NCBI GenBank assembly: GCA_030523275.1
Contig: JAUNIX010000006.1
Coordinates: 1 to 64,000 of the forward strand
DNA length: 64,000 nucleotides
Direction of reading: 5' to 3'
Source of the DNA: Lachnospiraceae bacterium
GTDB taxonomy: Bacteria; Bacillota; Clostridia; Lachnospirales; Lachnospiraceae
The number at the start of each line of letters is the position of its first letter. The first letter of the stretch is position 1. A program made the position numbers and the translations under genes. Below the pieces are notes generated by a model. That model ran no database searches. It was given only the letters and a program-made list of their open reading frames with translations, and was not told where the DNA came from. Below are positions 8,827 to 17,163 of the stretch, piece by piece.

Positions 8827-9249
8827 TTACTTCCCTTTCATATCATCAATTATAGACTGGATTGTCATAGAACGCATACTGTTTTCCATAGCATTCTGTA
8901 TTTCAAGAAGTCGTTCATCTAAAACTGCGTGTACTTTTTTTCCAACCGGACATTCTGGGTTTGGATTTTCATGAAAGTGAAAGAGTCCTTCACTGGAGTC
9001 TTCTACAGCTTCAAAAATATCATATATAGTGATATCTGAAGAATCTTTTGCAAGTCTAGAACCGCCGACACCAGCAGCTACATGAACAAGTTGGGCCTCT
9101 TTTAACTGGCCTAATATATTTCTTACTATGACAGGATTAACACCAATGCTTCCTGCGAGAAAGTTTGATGTGACCTTTTCTTCATCTTTAAATTCTTCAA
9201 TGCAAAGTAGAATATGAACAGCGATTGTTAATCTTGATGAAAATTGCAT
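8827..9249 (-). CDS. Rrf2-family transcriptional regulator
   Basis: A 140-residue winged-helix repressor. The N-terminal MQFSSRLTIAVHILLCIE and the SIGVNPVIVRNILGQLKEAQLV recognition region are typical of Rrf2/YwnA-like proteins, as is the GVGGSRLAK wing. Only one cysteine lies in the usual cluster region (NPECPVGKK), so an iron-sulphur cluster of the IscR/NsrR type is doubtful; a thiol or redox switch is possible. GGAGG precedes the ATG by 7 nt. It is divergent from a PNPOx-like gene, and both promoters carry the same 21-bp palindrome, which points to autoregulation and direct control of that gene. Confidence 0.85.
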   Translation of the reverse strand: MQFSSRLTIAVHILLCIEEFKDEEKVTSNFLAGSIGVNPVIVRNILGQLKEAQLVHVAAGVGGSRLAKDSSDITIYDIFEAVEDSSEGLFHFHENPNPECPVGKKVHAVLDERLLEIQNAMENSMRSMTIQSIIDDMKGK

Positions 9250-9283
9250 ATATTACCTCCATAAATGTATTTATTTGTTTCAT

Positions 9284-9321
9284 ATTTTATCATGTTCTAG
9301 TTGTAGATGCAATGGTTACAA
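9284..9321 (-). promoter_or_regulatory. Promoter of the Rrf2 gene with overlapping operator 1
   Basis: On the minus strand TTGCAT (9312-9307) and TAAAAT (9289-9284) are 17 bp apart. A 21-bp imperfect palindrome, TTGTA-N7-TGGTTACAA on the plus strand at 9301-9321, covers the -35 box. The same sequence pattern recurs at 9383-9403. Confidence 0.65.
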
Positions 9322-9348
9322 CTTTTTTGAAATAAACCGTTGTATGGG

Positions 9349-9403
9349 TTGACATTACAACGAGGGTGTGCTATCTTATCTATTGTAACAGACATGGTTA
9401 CAA
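9349..9403 (+). promoter_or_regulatory. Promoter of the PNPOx-like gene with operator 2
   Basis: TTGACA at 9349-9354 and TATCTT at 9372-9377 are 17 bp apart. Immediately downstream at 9383-9403 lies TTGTAAC-N7-GTTACAA, a perfect 7-bp inverted repeat that overlaps the expected transcription start. It matches operator 1 in length and in both half-sites. Repression by the neighbouring Rrf2 protein is the natural reading. Confidence 0.7.
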
Positions 9404-9462
9404 CAAAAAGGAATGACTTTATGTTTTTGGAAAAAGTAAACTACATATTGGAGGTAAATAAA

Positions 9463-9858
9463 ATGAGTAAAGTATCAGAATTCTTAACAGAAAACCCAGT
9501 TCAGTATCTTGCAACAGTAAGCCTTGATGGTAAGGCAAAGTGTCGTCCATTTATGTTCAGTTTTGAAAAAGATGGAAAGCTATGGTTCAATACAGGTAAT
9601 TTTAAGGAGGTTTATAAAGAGCTTCAGGCGAATCCGTACATCCAAATCTGTGTTTCTTCCTCTGAATATCAGTGGATCCGTCTTAGTGGTAAGGCAGTAT
9701 TTGTAGACGATAAGGCAATCAAAGAAGCAGCACTTGAGAATCCAATTGTAAAGGAAAATTACCAGACAGCAGATAATCCGGCATTTGAAGTGTTTTATCT
9801 TGAAAATCCCCATGGAGTAATTGCAGATTTTTCCGGCAATCCACCTTATGAGTTTTAA
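9463..9858 (+). CDS. Pyridoxamine 5'-phosphate oxidase-like flavin-binding protein
   Basis: A 131-residue split-barrel protein of the PNPOx-like superfamily, which bind FMN, F420 or haem. It shows the LATVSLDGKAKCRPFMF strand pair followed by LWFNTGNFKEVYKELQANP and ends with a DFSGNPPYEF tail. The ATG at 9463 is 8 nt after GGAGG; an upstream in-frame start at 9340 lies before the promoter and cannot be used. Its expression is probably released when the divergent Rrf2 regulator leaves operator 2, which fits a role in redox or nitrosative stress. True pyridoxine oxidase activity is unlikely for this small subclass. Confidence 0.75.
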   Translation: MSKVSEFLTENPVQYLATVSLDGKAKCRPFMFSFEKDGKLWFNTGNFKEVYKELQANPYIQICVSSSEYQWIRLSGKAVFVDDKAIKEAALENPIVKENYQTADNPAFEVFYLENPHGVIADFSGNPPYEF

Positions 9859-9915
9859 GGATATACTTTAAGGGTTGTTTCAAATCTAGAACAAAGATAC
9901 TAATGAATCCTTGCG

Positions 9916-9974
9916 ATAGCGCGTAATGTGAGAAATAAGTAAATTTGGTTTTTACATTGCGCGTTATTGTTTTA
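9916..9974 (+). terminator. Terminator after the PNPOx-like gene
   Basis: The arms at 9916-9929 and 9954-9967 can pair over 14 bp with two G-U pairs (core GCGCG/CGCGT), followed by TGTTTTAT. It separates the Rrf2-controlled gene from the macrodomain operon. Confidence 0.6.
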
Positions 9975-10049
9975 TATTCTATTATCAACGATACTTGGTT
10001 TATTGCTTAATATTTAATAAAAATTGAAAAATGATAAGGAGAGAATATT

Positions 10050-10874
10050 TTGAAGCAGGAAGAAAGATTAGATTATCTGATTGAACAATTTAAAATCGAT
10101 TCTGGACAATACCAAAATCTGGAAGTGGGAAATTCAACAAAAGAGAAACGAGTAGCACTTCGTTCTCTTATGAATATACGTGCGCCGCAGCATATGAATG
10201 AAGAGGTATTGTACATGCAGGATGAGTATTTGAAAGAGCGGATACAGGAAAAAGGCATTGTCACTTTGAGGGATATTCCAACTGTTCAGAAAGAGTTTGG
10301 AAGTACTGCTAAATATGCGGATAAAATATCAATTTGGCAAGGTGATATTACCAGACTAAAGGTAGGTGCTATTGTAAATGCCGCAAATTCCCAAATGTTA
10401 GGATGTTTTATTCCTATGCATACATGTATAGATAATTGTATCCATACTTTTGCTGGTATTCAGCTTCGATTTGCCTGTGACGCATATATGAATAGGATGA
10501 GGGAAATACATGGCACTGATTATGAAGAGCCGATAGGCCGGGCAGTGCTGACAAAAGGATTTAACCTTCCAGCTGAGTATGTGATTCATACAGTGGGACC
10601 AACTGTTGCGTACAAACTAAATGCTCGATTAAAACAAAAATTAAGTAATTGTTATGAAAGTATCTTAAAGTGCTGTGTGGAAAACCATATTCGAAGTGTG
10701 GCTTTTTGCTGCATTTCAACAGGAGTTTTTCATTTTCCAAATGATGAGGCAGCAAAGATCGCTGTGGAGACTGTGACCACATTTCTAGACAAGTATGAAA
10801 AAGCGTTTGATCGTATTATTTTTAATGTATATAAGGATTTGGACAAAGTATTATATCAAAAACAATACCGTTAG
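10050..10874 (+). CDS. Zinc-dependent macrodomain protein-ADP-ribose hydrolase
   Basis: A 274-residue enzyme expected to remove ADP-ribose from modified protein side chains. After an N-terminal helical region the macrodomain starts near residue 95 with IWQGDITRLKVGAIVNAANS. The following MLGCFIPMHTCIDNCIH holds the Cys/His cluster that binds zinc in the Zn-macro class found in SirTM operons, and CISTGVFHFP is the second ligand loop. The start is TTG at 10050: AAGGAGAG lies just upstream and no ATG is near. The next gene is SirTM, the matching ADP-ribosyltransferase, so the pair writes and erases the same mark. This family is established from Streptococcus and Staphylococcus work. Confidence 0.85.
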   Translation: MKQEERLDYLIEQFKIDSGQYQNLEVGNSTKEKRVALRSLMNIRAPQHMNEEVLYMQDEYLKERIQEKGIVTLRDIPTVQKEFGSTAKYADKISIWQGDITRLKVGAIVNAANSQMLGCFIPMHTCIDNCIHTFAGIQLRFACDAYMNRMREIHGTDYEEPIGRAVLTKGFNLPAEYVIHTVGPTVAYKLNARLKQKLSNCYESILKCCVENHIRSVAFCCISTGVFHFPNDEAAKIAVETVTTFLDKYEKAFDRIIFNVYKDLDKVLYQKQYR

Positions 10875-10906
10875 TTTGAAAGATTATTTTAAGGAGGAAT
10901 AAGACT

Positions 10907-11821
10907 ATGACATTTCGGGAATTTTTAAGTGGTATGTCTGCTTCAAATTATATATTTCAAAAAATGCCTTATGAAGAACAGATTAAGAAAGCAGTCCACA
11001 TGATAAAAGAAGCAGAGTATATTCTGATTGGTGGAGGAGCTGGGTTATCAGCAGCGGCAGGCCTAACTTATAGCGGAAAAAGATTTGTAGATAACTTTCC
11101 AGAATTTATTGAAAAATATGGAATGACAGATATGTATCGTGCAGGTTTTTATCCATTCCCAAACGAAGAAGCCCGATGGGGGTATTGGTCAAAACATGTC
11201 TATGTGAACCGCATTGAGCCAGAAGCTCTCCCGCTTTATAAAATGCTTCATGAAATTGTAAAAGATAAGTCGTATTTTGTATTGACCACGAATGCGGATC
11301 ATCAATTTTATAAGGCTGGTTTCGGAGATGACAGGATTTTTGCTACGCAGGGAGATTATGGTTCTATTCAATGTCTTCGCGGCTGCCATAGCAAAGTATA
11401 TGATAATATAAAGATGGTAAACCAGATGCATCAGGCGAGAAGAGATTGCATGGTTCCATCCTATATGGTACCAAAGTGTCCGGTGTGCGGAGGTCCGATG
11501 ACAATGAACCTCCGATGTGATCAGTATTTTGTAGAAGATGATGCATGGTATAAAGCAGAAAAGAATTTTGGAGAGTTTTTGAATAAATGTGAAAATAAAA
11601 AGACGGTGCTACTGGAACTTGGAGTAGGGTTTAATACCCCAACTATCATACGTTTTCCATTTGAAAAGATGGCAAAAGAACATGACAGTATCAGCCTGAT
11701 TCGTCTTAATATGGATGAGGCAGTTGTTCCAGAAAGTCTCGCGAATAGAGCTCTAGGTATTAATGCTGATATAGCACAGAGTATTGAAGACATAGGAAAC
11801 CAGTTCTGTGAATGTTATTAG
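10907..11821 (+). CDS. SirTM-class sirtuin, protein ADP-ribosyltransferase
   Basis: A 304-residue class M sirtuin. The Rossmann start IGGGAGLSAAAGLTYSG and TTNADHQFYKAGF are intact. The usual catalytic histidine region reads ATQGDYG, with Gln in place of His, a hallmark of SirTM enzymes that transfer ADP-ribose rather than deacetylate. Two Cys pairs (QCLRGC and CPVCGG) should bind structural zinc. AAGGAGG precedes the ATG, and the gene follows the macrodomain by 32 nt. In the described loci the target is a lipoylated GcvH-like carrier with its ligase; neither is seen here, so the acceptor protein is unknown or encoded elsewhere. Its stop overlaps the convergent AraC gene's stop by 4 nt. Confidence 0.88.
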   Translation: MTFREFLSGMSASNYIFQKMPYEEQIKKAVHMIKEAEYILIGGGAGLSAAAGLTYSGKRFVDNFPEFIEKYGMTDMYRAGFYPFPNEEARWGYWSKHVYVNRIEPEALPLYKMLHEIVKDKSYFVLTTNADHQFYKAGFGDDRIFATQGDYGSIQCLRGCHSKVYDNIKMVNQMHQARRDCMVPSYMVPKCPVCGGPMTMNLRCDQYFVEDDAWYKAEKNFGEFLNKCENKKTVLLELGVGFNTPTIIRFPFEKMAKEHDSISLIRLNMDEAVVPESLANRALGINADIAQSIEDIGNQFCECY

Positions 11822-12801
11822 ACAGGACTGGTTTGTCGTTCCCGCATCATTTTTCGGTATTCCATAGGCAATGTTCCTTTCATTTTGCAAAATCGGCTAG
11901 CAAAATGTCCGGCAGCTGTGTAACCAACAGCCTTTGCGACTTCGCCGATAGGCAGATCTGTATAAGCAAGAAGATGCTCGGCCTGATCAATGCGCACTTG
12001 CTGAATATAATCGGCTATGGTACATTCAAAATAAATTTTGAAACATCGCTTTAACTTTGTCGTTCCCATACAGGCAATTTTGGCCAGCATCTCGATGGTA
12101 AGCTGGTCGGCATAATGATCACCGATATAGGCAGCCAGACTGTTAAGCATAGCCTGATCGGTATCAGGAAGTTGGATTTTCTTTTTTTTGTTTAGCTTTT
12201 GGTGTCGTTCAAAGACAAGAGAAAGTGCTTCCGCAGCCTTGGCGTCATAGTGCAGAGTTGCAGATAATCCCTCTCCCTGATAGTTCCAAAGTTGCCTTAG
12301 CAGTTGAATCATCTCTGGGAAATCAGCAGTTTCATCGATACTGCGAAATGCATCCGTAGGATTTTGATAAATATCGCCAAATTGTTCTTTTAAATAAGAT
12401 TCATAGTATGCCGGACGATATTCAATACCAATAGAGCGGATAGGAACATTTCGATGGATTAGGGCGCGGAAGGGTTCGTATCCACCTAAAAAACTTTTGA
12501 CCACATGACAATTTAGCTTTCGATAAGGATTTAACTCCTCTCCAGCGATCGATTCGTACCAGGTTACACTTAAAGCTTCGGGAATCCACATATCTAATAC
12601 GGTGTCTTCACGAAACCAGAAATCATGTATTTTAATATTATACCGATCGCCTGCTTCATAAAACCAGTAATACCCATCTCCACCTTCAGATGTCATCTTC
12701 CAGCATTCTCCTTCCGGAGGAAATTTATCTGGAACAATGCTACACTGCTTAAAATGCATTTCTTCAAATAACTCTCGATAATAACCGTTTTTTTCTTTCA
12801 T
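11818..12801 (-). CDS. AraC-family transcriptional regulator (paralogue of 3916)
   Basis: A 327-residue regulator with a divergent N-terminal domain and a C-terminal double helix-turn-helix (LTIEMLAKIACMGTTKLKRCF, then IGEVAKAVGYTAAGHFASRF and LPMEYRK). AGGAG lies 9 nt before the ATG at 12801. It is divergent from an ABC half-transporter pair and resembles the regulator at 3916 in length and plan, so the two cassettes look like old duplicates. It is likely to activate the ABC genes across the 160-nt gap, by analogy with YbtA-type systems. The inducer is unknown. Confidence 0.82.
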   Translation of the reverse strand: MKEKNGYYRELFEEMHFKQCSIVPDKFPPEGECWKMTSEGGDGYYWFYEAGDRYNIKIHDFWFREDTVLDMWIPEALSVTWYESIAGEELNPYRKLNCHVVKSFLGGYEPFRALIHRNVPIRSIGIEYRPAYYESYLKEQFGDIYQNPTDAFRSIDETADFPEMIQLLRQLWNYQGEGLSATLHYDAKAAEALSLVFERHQKLNKKKKIQLPDTDQAMLNSLAAYIGDHYADQLTIEMLAKIACMGTTKLKRCFKIYFECTIADYIQQVRIDQAEHLLAYTDLPIGEVAKAVGYTAAGHFASRFCKMKGTLPMEYRKMMRERQTSPV

Positions 12802-12961
12802 ATATATATTCTCCTGTTCGAATCGGACGTTTCTATAATCAAAAAAGACGAACTCCTTTCCAATCTATTGTAGCAAAAAATAATTTGAACTACAATATGG
12901 GCAGAAAAAACAGACAAAACATGCATCGCAAGTTTTTCTGATAAATGAAAGGAGTATTTTT

Positions 12962-14722
12962 ATGAAATCTGATAAAAAAGGATTTTCTTTGCTGCTGGAA
13001 TGGGCAGGCAAAGACAGGTGGTATATTTATGCTGCCGTTTTATTGGCATTGATTTCAAGTATCTGTGCCATCATCCCATATTTTGCATTTTATAACATTA
13101 TTGATGCAGTCGCTTTCGGAACATGTACATTTGATTTTGCACTTACATGGGCAGTTATCATATTGATTACAACAGCTGTGAGGGTATGTTGCAATCTTGC
13201 GGCCAGCCTTTTATCACACAAAGGAGCCTATCATACACTATTTAAGGTGCGATGCATGGTGACAGAACATATGGCAAAAATGCCATTGGGAGCATTAGAT
13301 GAACGAAGCACAGGAGAGATTAAATATGTCATGAATGAAAGCATCGAAAAGATGGAGTTGTTTCTGGCACACAATCTGCCGGAACTGGTACTTTATCTGG
13401 CTGGACCGATTGTCATGTTTATTTATCTGTTGACGGTAAACGTCTCTTTGGCACTTGTCAGTATCATACCACTGATTCTAGTTGTTGTCGTAATGATAAT
13501 CATGTTTCAACGTTTTTTGGAGTTTATGCCAGAAGTAAACGCGTCTAGTGGTAATCTGTCAAGTTCCATTCATGAATATGTGAATGGGATGCGTTTGATC
13601 AAAGCTTATCACATTGGTACACAATCGTTTCATAAGTATGCCTCCGCGATTGATGCTCAGCATCGCATGTGGGGATTGATCTCGAAAGCGACAGGTCCTT
13701 TGTACGCTGCTTATGTGGTATTACTGGAATGTGGCATTTTATTTTTAGTACCACTTGGCGGGTATTTATTTATTCACGGTTCGATTACGACGGGAGTCTT
13801 ACTGTTGTTTGCTTTTGTGGGAACACAATATCTGACAGATATCCGTCCCTTGCAGGAACTAAGTTCAAATTTGTCTTATGTATTAAATGGAGTCGGACAA
13901 GTAAAAGAAATTTTGGATATCCCAATCTTTGGTGGAGGGAAAATTTTTCCAAAGCAGCACGATATTGAGCTAAAAGATGTCTCTTTTGCTTATGGAAACG
14001 GTCAGCCGGTTTTGGAGCATTGTAGCCTTCATATTGCTCATGGAGAACGCGTTGCTTTTGTTGGAGAATCCGGTGCAGGAAAAACGACATTGGTACAATT
14101 GATTTCCCGGTTCTATGATGTGACTGATGGCAGCATCCAAATTGGCGGCGTGAATATAAAAGAGATTGATTATGAAGAATTGTTACAAAATATTTCTGTT
14201 GTATTCCAGCAAAGTTTCTTGACACGTGGCAGTGTTTTTGAAAATATTGCAATGGGAAATCATACAGTGACGCTAAATGAGGTGCGATCGGCGGCAAAAG
14301 AAGCACAGATTGATGATTTTATCATGTCATTACCAGAAGCATATGAGACGAAAGTGGGAAGTTATGGTACTCGGTTTTCTGGTGGGCAGAAACAGCGCAT
14401 CTGTATTGCCAGAGCAATCCTTAAAAATGCACCGATTCTTATTTTAGACGAAGCTACAAGTGCAGCAGATCCGGAGAATCAGGTAGAAATCGATAAAGCA
14501 ATCGAAAATTTATGCCGTGGAAAGACCGTTATCATCGTGGCTCATCGTCTTGGTATCGTACAAAGCTGCGATCGAATTGCTGTAGTAGAAAAGAAGGGAA
14601 TCAGCCGTGTAGGCAGTTTTATGGATATGAAAAAGAATAGTCCATATTTTGCTAAGGCATGGGAGGATTACAATACAGCTAGAAATATTCGATACAGTTT
14701 GAAAGGAGGAGGGGAAATATGA
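12962..14722 (+). CDS. ABC transporter, fused permease and ATPase (half-transporter 3)
   Basis: A 586-residue half-transporter with six membrane segments in about the first 310 residues. The ATPase domain carries GESGAGKTT, FSGGQKQRI, LILDEATSAADP and VAHRLGI, all consistent with activity. The leader GAAAGGAGTATTTTT resembles that of the gene at 5189, another sign that the cassettes share origin. Its stop overlaps the next ATG as ATGA. With that gene it should form a heterodimeric transporter under the divergent AraC regulator. Substrate unknown; siderophore, peptide or drug transport are all possible for this fold. Confidence 0.85.
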   Translation: MKSDKKGFSLLLEWAGKDRWYIYAAVLLALISSICAIIPYFAFYNIIDAVAFGTCTFDFALTWAVIILITTAVRVCCNLAASLLSHKGAYHTLFKVRCMVTEHMAKMPLGALDERSTGEIKYVMNESIEKMELFLAHNLPELVLYLAGPIVMFIYLLTVNVSLALVSIIPLILVVVVMIIMFQRFLEFMPEVNASSGNLSSSIHEYVNGMRLIKAYHIGTQSFHKYASAIDAQHRMWGLISKATGPLYAAYVVLLECGILFLVPLGGYLFIHGSITTGVLLLFAFVGTQYLTDIRPLQELSSNLSYVLNGVGQVKEILDIPIFGGGKIFPKQHDIELKDVSFAYGNGQPVLEHCSLHIAHGERVAFVGESGAGKTTLVQLISRFYDVTDGSIQIGGVNIKEIDYEELLQNISVVFQQSFLTRGSVFENIAMGNHTVTLNEVRSAAKEAQIDDFIMSLPEAYETKVGSYGTRFSGGQKQRICIARAILKNAPILILDEATSAADPENQVEIDKAIENLCRGKTVIIVAHRLGIVQSCDRIAVVEKKGISRVGSFMDMKKNSPYFAKAWEDYNTARNIRYSLKGGGEI

Positions 14723-16422
14723 ACAACAACCTATATCAACTGGGAGGAAAATTAAAAATCTCCATCGCTGCTGTTGTCTTAGAGGGATTGCTTAGCGGTT
14801 GTAATTTTCTAGTGTTATTTCAGGTTTTGCATTTGATTTTTGATAGAGCTGTTGTATTATCTGATATCCTTCAGGCAACCGGGATGTTAGCTATTATTTT
14901 TGGACTGCGATTGATCATTTATATGACTGCTTATACGGGAAGCCAGATTGGTGGTTCTGATGTGAGCCGGAGAGTGCGCATTGCCATAGGAGATAAATTA
15001 AAACGTATTCCATTGGGATATTTTACAAAAAATCGTACTGGATTTTATATCAATGCTGCTACGAGTGAGGTTGGAGACTACGAGCAAATTTTAACGCATA
15101 AGATAGCGGATATCACAAAATATAGTATTCTTTTGTTGATGATTGGCTTTTATCTTTGCATTTTGTATCTGCCCGTTGGAGTAATTGTACTTTTATCTAC
15201 CATACTTGTCATACCTGCCATGGCAATGTCAGCTTATCAAGTTCGTATTTATGGGACAAAAAAGAATCAGGCAAGAGAAGAAAATGTCAGTGCCATTACG
15301 GAATATTTGACCGGCAGTCAGACATTACGTTCCTATGCGTTAGTGGGAAAGAAAAATGAAGCTGTTACACAGGCAATGAGAGACTATTCCAATATTAGTT
15401 ATCATTATGAAAAAGCGATTCTTCCAATCGGATTTGCATTTGTCTTTTGCAGCTATATTGCTTTGGCATTATCGATTATTCTGTCTGTTCTGGGATGGCT
15501 TTTAGGTATTCTTGACCCCGCGAATTTAATCCTTCTTATTATGTTGCCACTTTTTGTTGGTAAAGTGAACATGACGTTATTTATCGAGTTGACTGCTTAC
15601 CGCAATTTAATGATTTCAAAAGATAAAATCAATCGTATTTTTGTTGAACAGGAAGAACAGGGACAGGACGATTCTTTTGGGCTAAAGAATGCAGAGATCG
15701 AATTTCAGAATGTGGACTTTTCTTATGTAGAAGGAGAACCGGTACTGATGAATACCAGCTTTACGATTCCGGAACGTAATCTTACCGCAATTGTGGGTGA
15801 TTCTGGATCAGGTAAATCTACAATTCTAAATCTGATATCGAAATATTATACGCCCCAGAATGGTTATATTACGATTGGAGGAAAAGAAATTACAAACGCT
15901 CCGGCAGAGCAGGTACTTTCTTATATCAGTCTGGTGGATCAGGATGTGTTTTTATTTAACGATACTGTTCGTAACAACATTCGTTATGCTAGATCCAATG
16001 CTTCTGACCAAGAAATCGAACAGGCCTGTCGACTTGCGAACTGTGATGGATTTATTCGATCAATGGAGCATGGATACGACACAGAAATTGGTGAAAACGG
16101 CAATCGTCTTTCTGGTGGTGAACGTCAGCGACTTTCTGTTGCGCGAGCGATTTTAAAAGACAGCCCCATTATTCTTTTGGATGAAGCTACAGCGTCACTT
16201 GACATCGAAAATGAATTGTTGGTAAAACAGGCAATTGCAAATCTGCTAAAAGATAATAAAACAGTCATCATGATTGCGCACACGTTACCGATTGTAAAAC
16301 ATGCTGACAAAATACTTGTTTTGGATCATGGTCATATAGTAGAAAGTGGTACACATTCTGAATTAATCGCAATCAATGGAAAATATGCATCCATGTGGAA
16401 GGCTTCACAGGCATTAAAATAA
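14719..16422 (+). CDS. ABC transporter, fused permease and ATPase (half-transporter 4)
   Basis: The 567-residue partner of the preceding gene. Membrane region roughly residues 15-290; ATPase with GDSGSGKST, LSGGERQRL and LLDEATASLD. The switch-histidine region reads IAHTLPI, where Thr replaces the usual Arg after the histidine. Ribosome site AGGAGGGG lies 7 nt before the ATG. The ATGA overlap with the upstream gene indicates coupled translation and equal stoichiometry. Confidence 0.85.
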   Translation: MNNNLYQLGGKLKISIAAVVLEGLLSGCNFLVLFQVLHLIFDRAVVLSDILQATGMLAIIFGLRLIIYMTAYTGSQIGGSDVSRRVRIAIGDKLKRIPLGYFTKNRTGFYINAATSEVGDYEQILTHKIADITKYSILLLMIGFYLCILYLPVGVIVLLSTILVIPAMAMSAYQVRIYGTKKNQAREENVSAITEYLTGSQTLRSYALVGKKNEAVTQAMRDYSNISYHYEKAILPIGFAFVFCSYIALALSIILSVLGWLLGILDPANLILLIMLPLFVGKVNMTLFIELTAYRNLMISKDKINRIFVEQEEQGQDDSFGLKNAEIEFQNVDFSYVEGEPVLMNTSFTIPERNLTAIVGDSGSGKSTILNLISKYYTPQNGYITIGGKEITNAPAEQVLSYISLVDQDVFLFNDTVRNNIRYARSNASDQEIEQACRLANCDGFIRSMEHGYDTEIGENGNRLSGGERQRLSVARAILKDSPIILLDEATASLDIENELLVKQAIANLLKDNKTVIMIAHTLPIVKHADKILVLDHGHIVESGTHSELIAINGKYASMWKASQALK

Positions 16423-16532
16423 GAGAGTGTAAATGAAAAGTAAAAAATATTTAAGAAATTTCTTCTGTATTTCGAAAGTGTCGACTGCTATAATCATTAA
16501 CAAGTAGACTAAGAAATTTGAGGTGGAAATGA

Positions 16533-17113
16533 ATGAAAGAAATGAAAACAAGTAAAGTAATTGTGGGAATCATAGGAGCGATATTGATTTTGATTCTTTC
16601 ACAAGTAACAGCGCAACTATTGTCGAGTTTATTTGTTATGATTCATATACCAGTTTTTATATGTAATATTGCAGCAGGAATTTTATATGTTTTGTTTGCC
16701 TATTATTTATTAAAACAGTTTGCAGAAAAGGCATTAAAACTAACATTGTCTGAACTGGGAATTCCTCGATTTAAAATCGAAGTGAAATGGATTTTAGTCT
16801 GTTCAGTTGTTTACAAGTAATCATAGCAGGTATGTTTGTTGGTATCATGTTTTCTGTTATCGCATTAGAACGCCATTCCATTTGGAATAGTGCCATTGTT
16901 CATGCTATATGGAATGTGGTTATATTGGGTGGTTTCCTTTCTATTGGAACAAAAATAGATGAATACTCTGCCTATACCTATGTTCTAAAAACCAATTCGT
17001 TTGCGATTACTGGCGGAGAATTTGGCATTGAAGCATCGGTCATTGCGATGTTAGGATATGTCGTGGTAACTCTGATTGTTTATTTGAATACAAGAAAGTT
17101 AAATAAAGTATAA
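16533..17113 (+). pseudogene. Remnant of a CPBP-family membrane protease-like gene
   Basis: The first reading frame (16533-16820) gives an N-terminal membrane portion ending abruptly at VCSVVYK. A second frame from about 16800 to 17113 supplies the C-terminal part, with IWNSAIVHAIWNVVI, which matches the last conserved His/Asn motif of CPBP (Abi) intramembrane proteases. The middle, which should hold the EExxxR and FxxxH active-site motifs, is missing and the two parts are out of frame. This is best read as an internal deletion of roughly 300 bp. A TATAAT box at 16489-16494 precedes it. Confidence 0.7.
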
Positions 17114-17128
17114 ATAACATGACATTGT

Positions 17129-17163
17129 AGGATAGAGTGGTGAGAAATTCATCACTCTATCCT
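17129..17163. terminator. Bidirectional terminator between convergent genes
   Basis: AGGATAGAGTGGTGA pairs with TCATCACTCTATCCT around a GAAAT loop, 15 bp with one G-U pair. It lies between the CPBP remnant and the convergent AraC-like gene and overlaps that gene's stop codon by 2 nt. Confidence 0.7.

Noticed and set aside
9340-9462. Long N-terminal extension of the PNPOx-like protein
   Set aside because: The extension runs through the promoter and operator; a good ribosome site precedes the ATG at 9463.
11818-11821. Four-base overlap of convergent stop codons as a regulatory device
   Set aside because: Compact convergent ends are common and no hairpin or other signal accompanies this one.
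13785-14306. 173-residue minus-strand open frame inside an ABC transporter gene
   Set aside because: It is the antisense of conserved ATPase sequence, with no start signal and His/Leu/Gln-rich composition typical of shadow frames.
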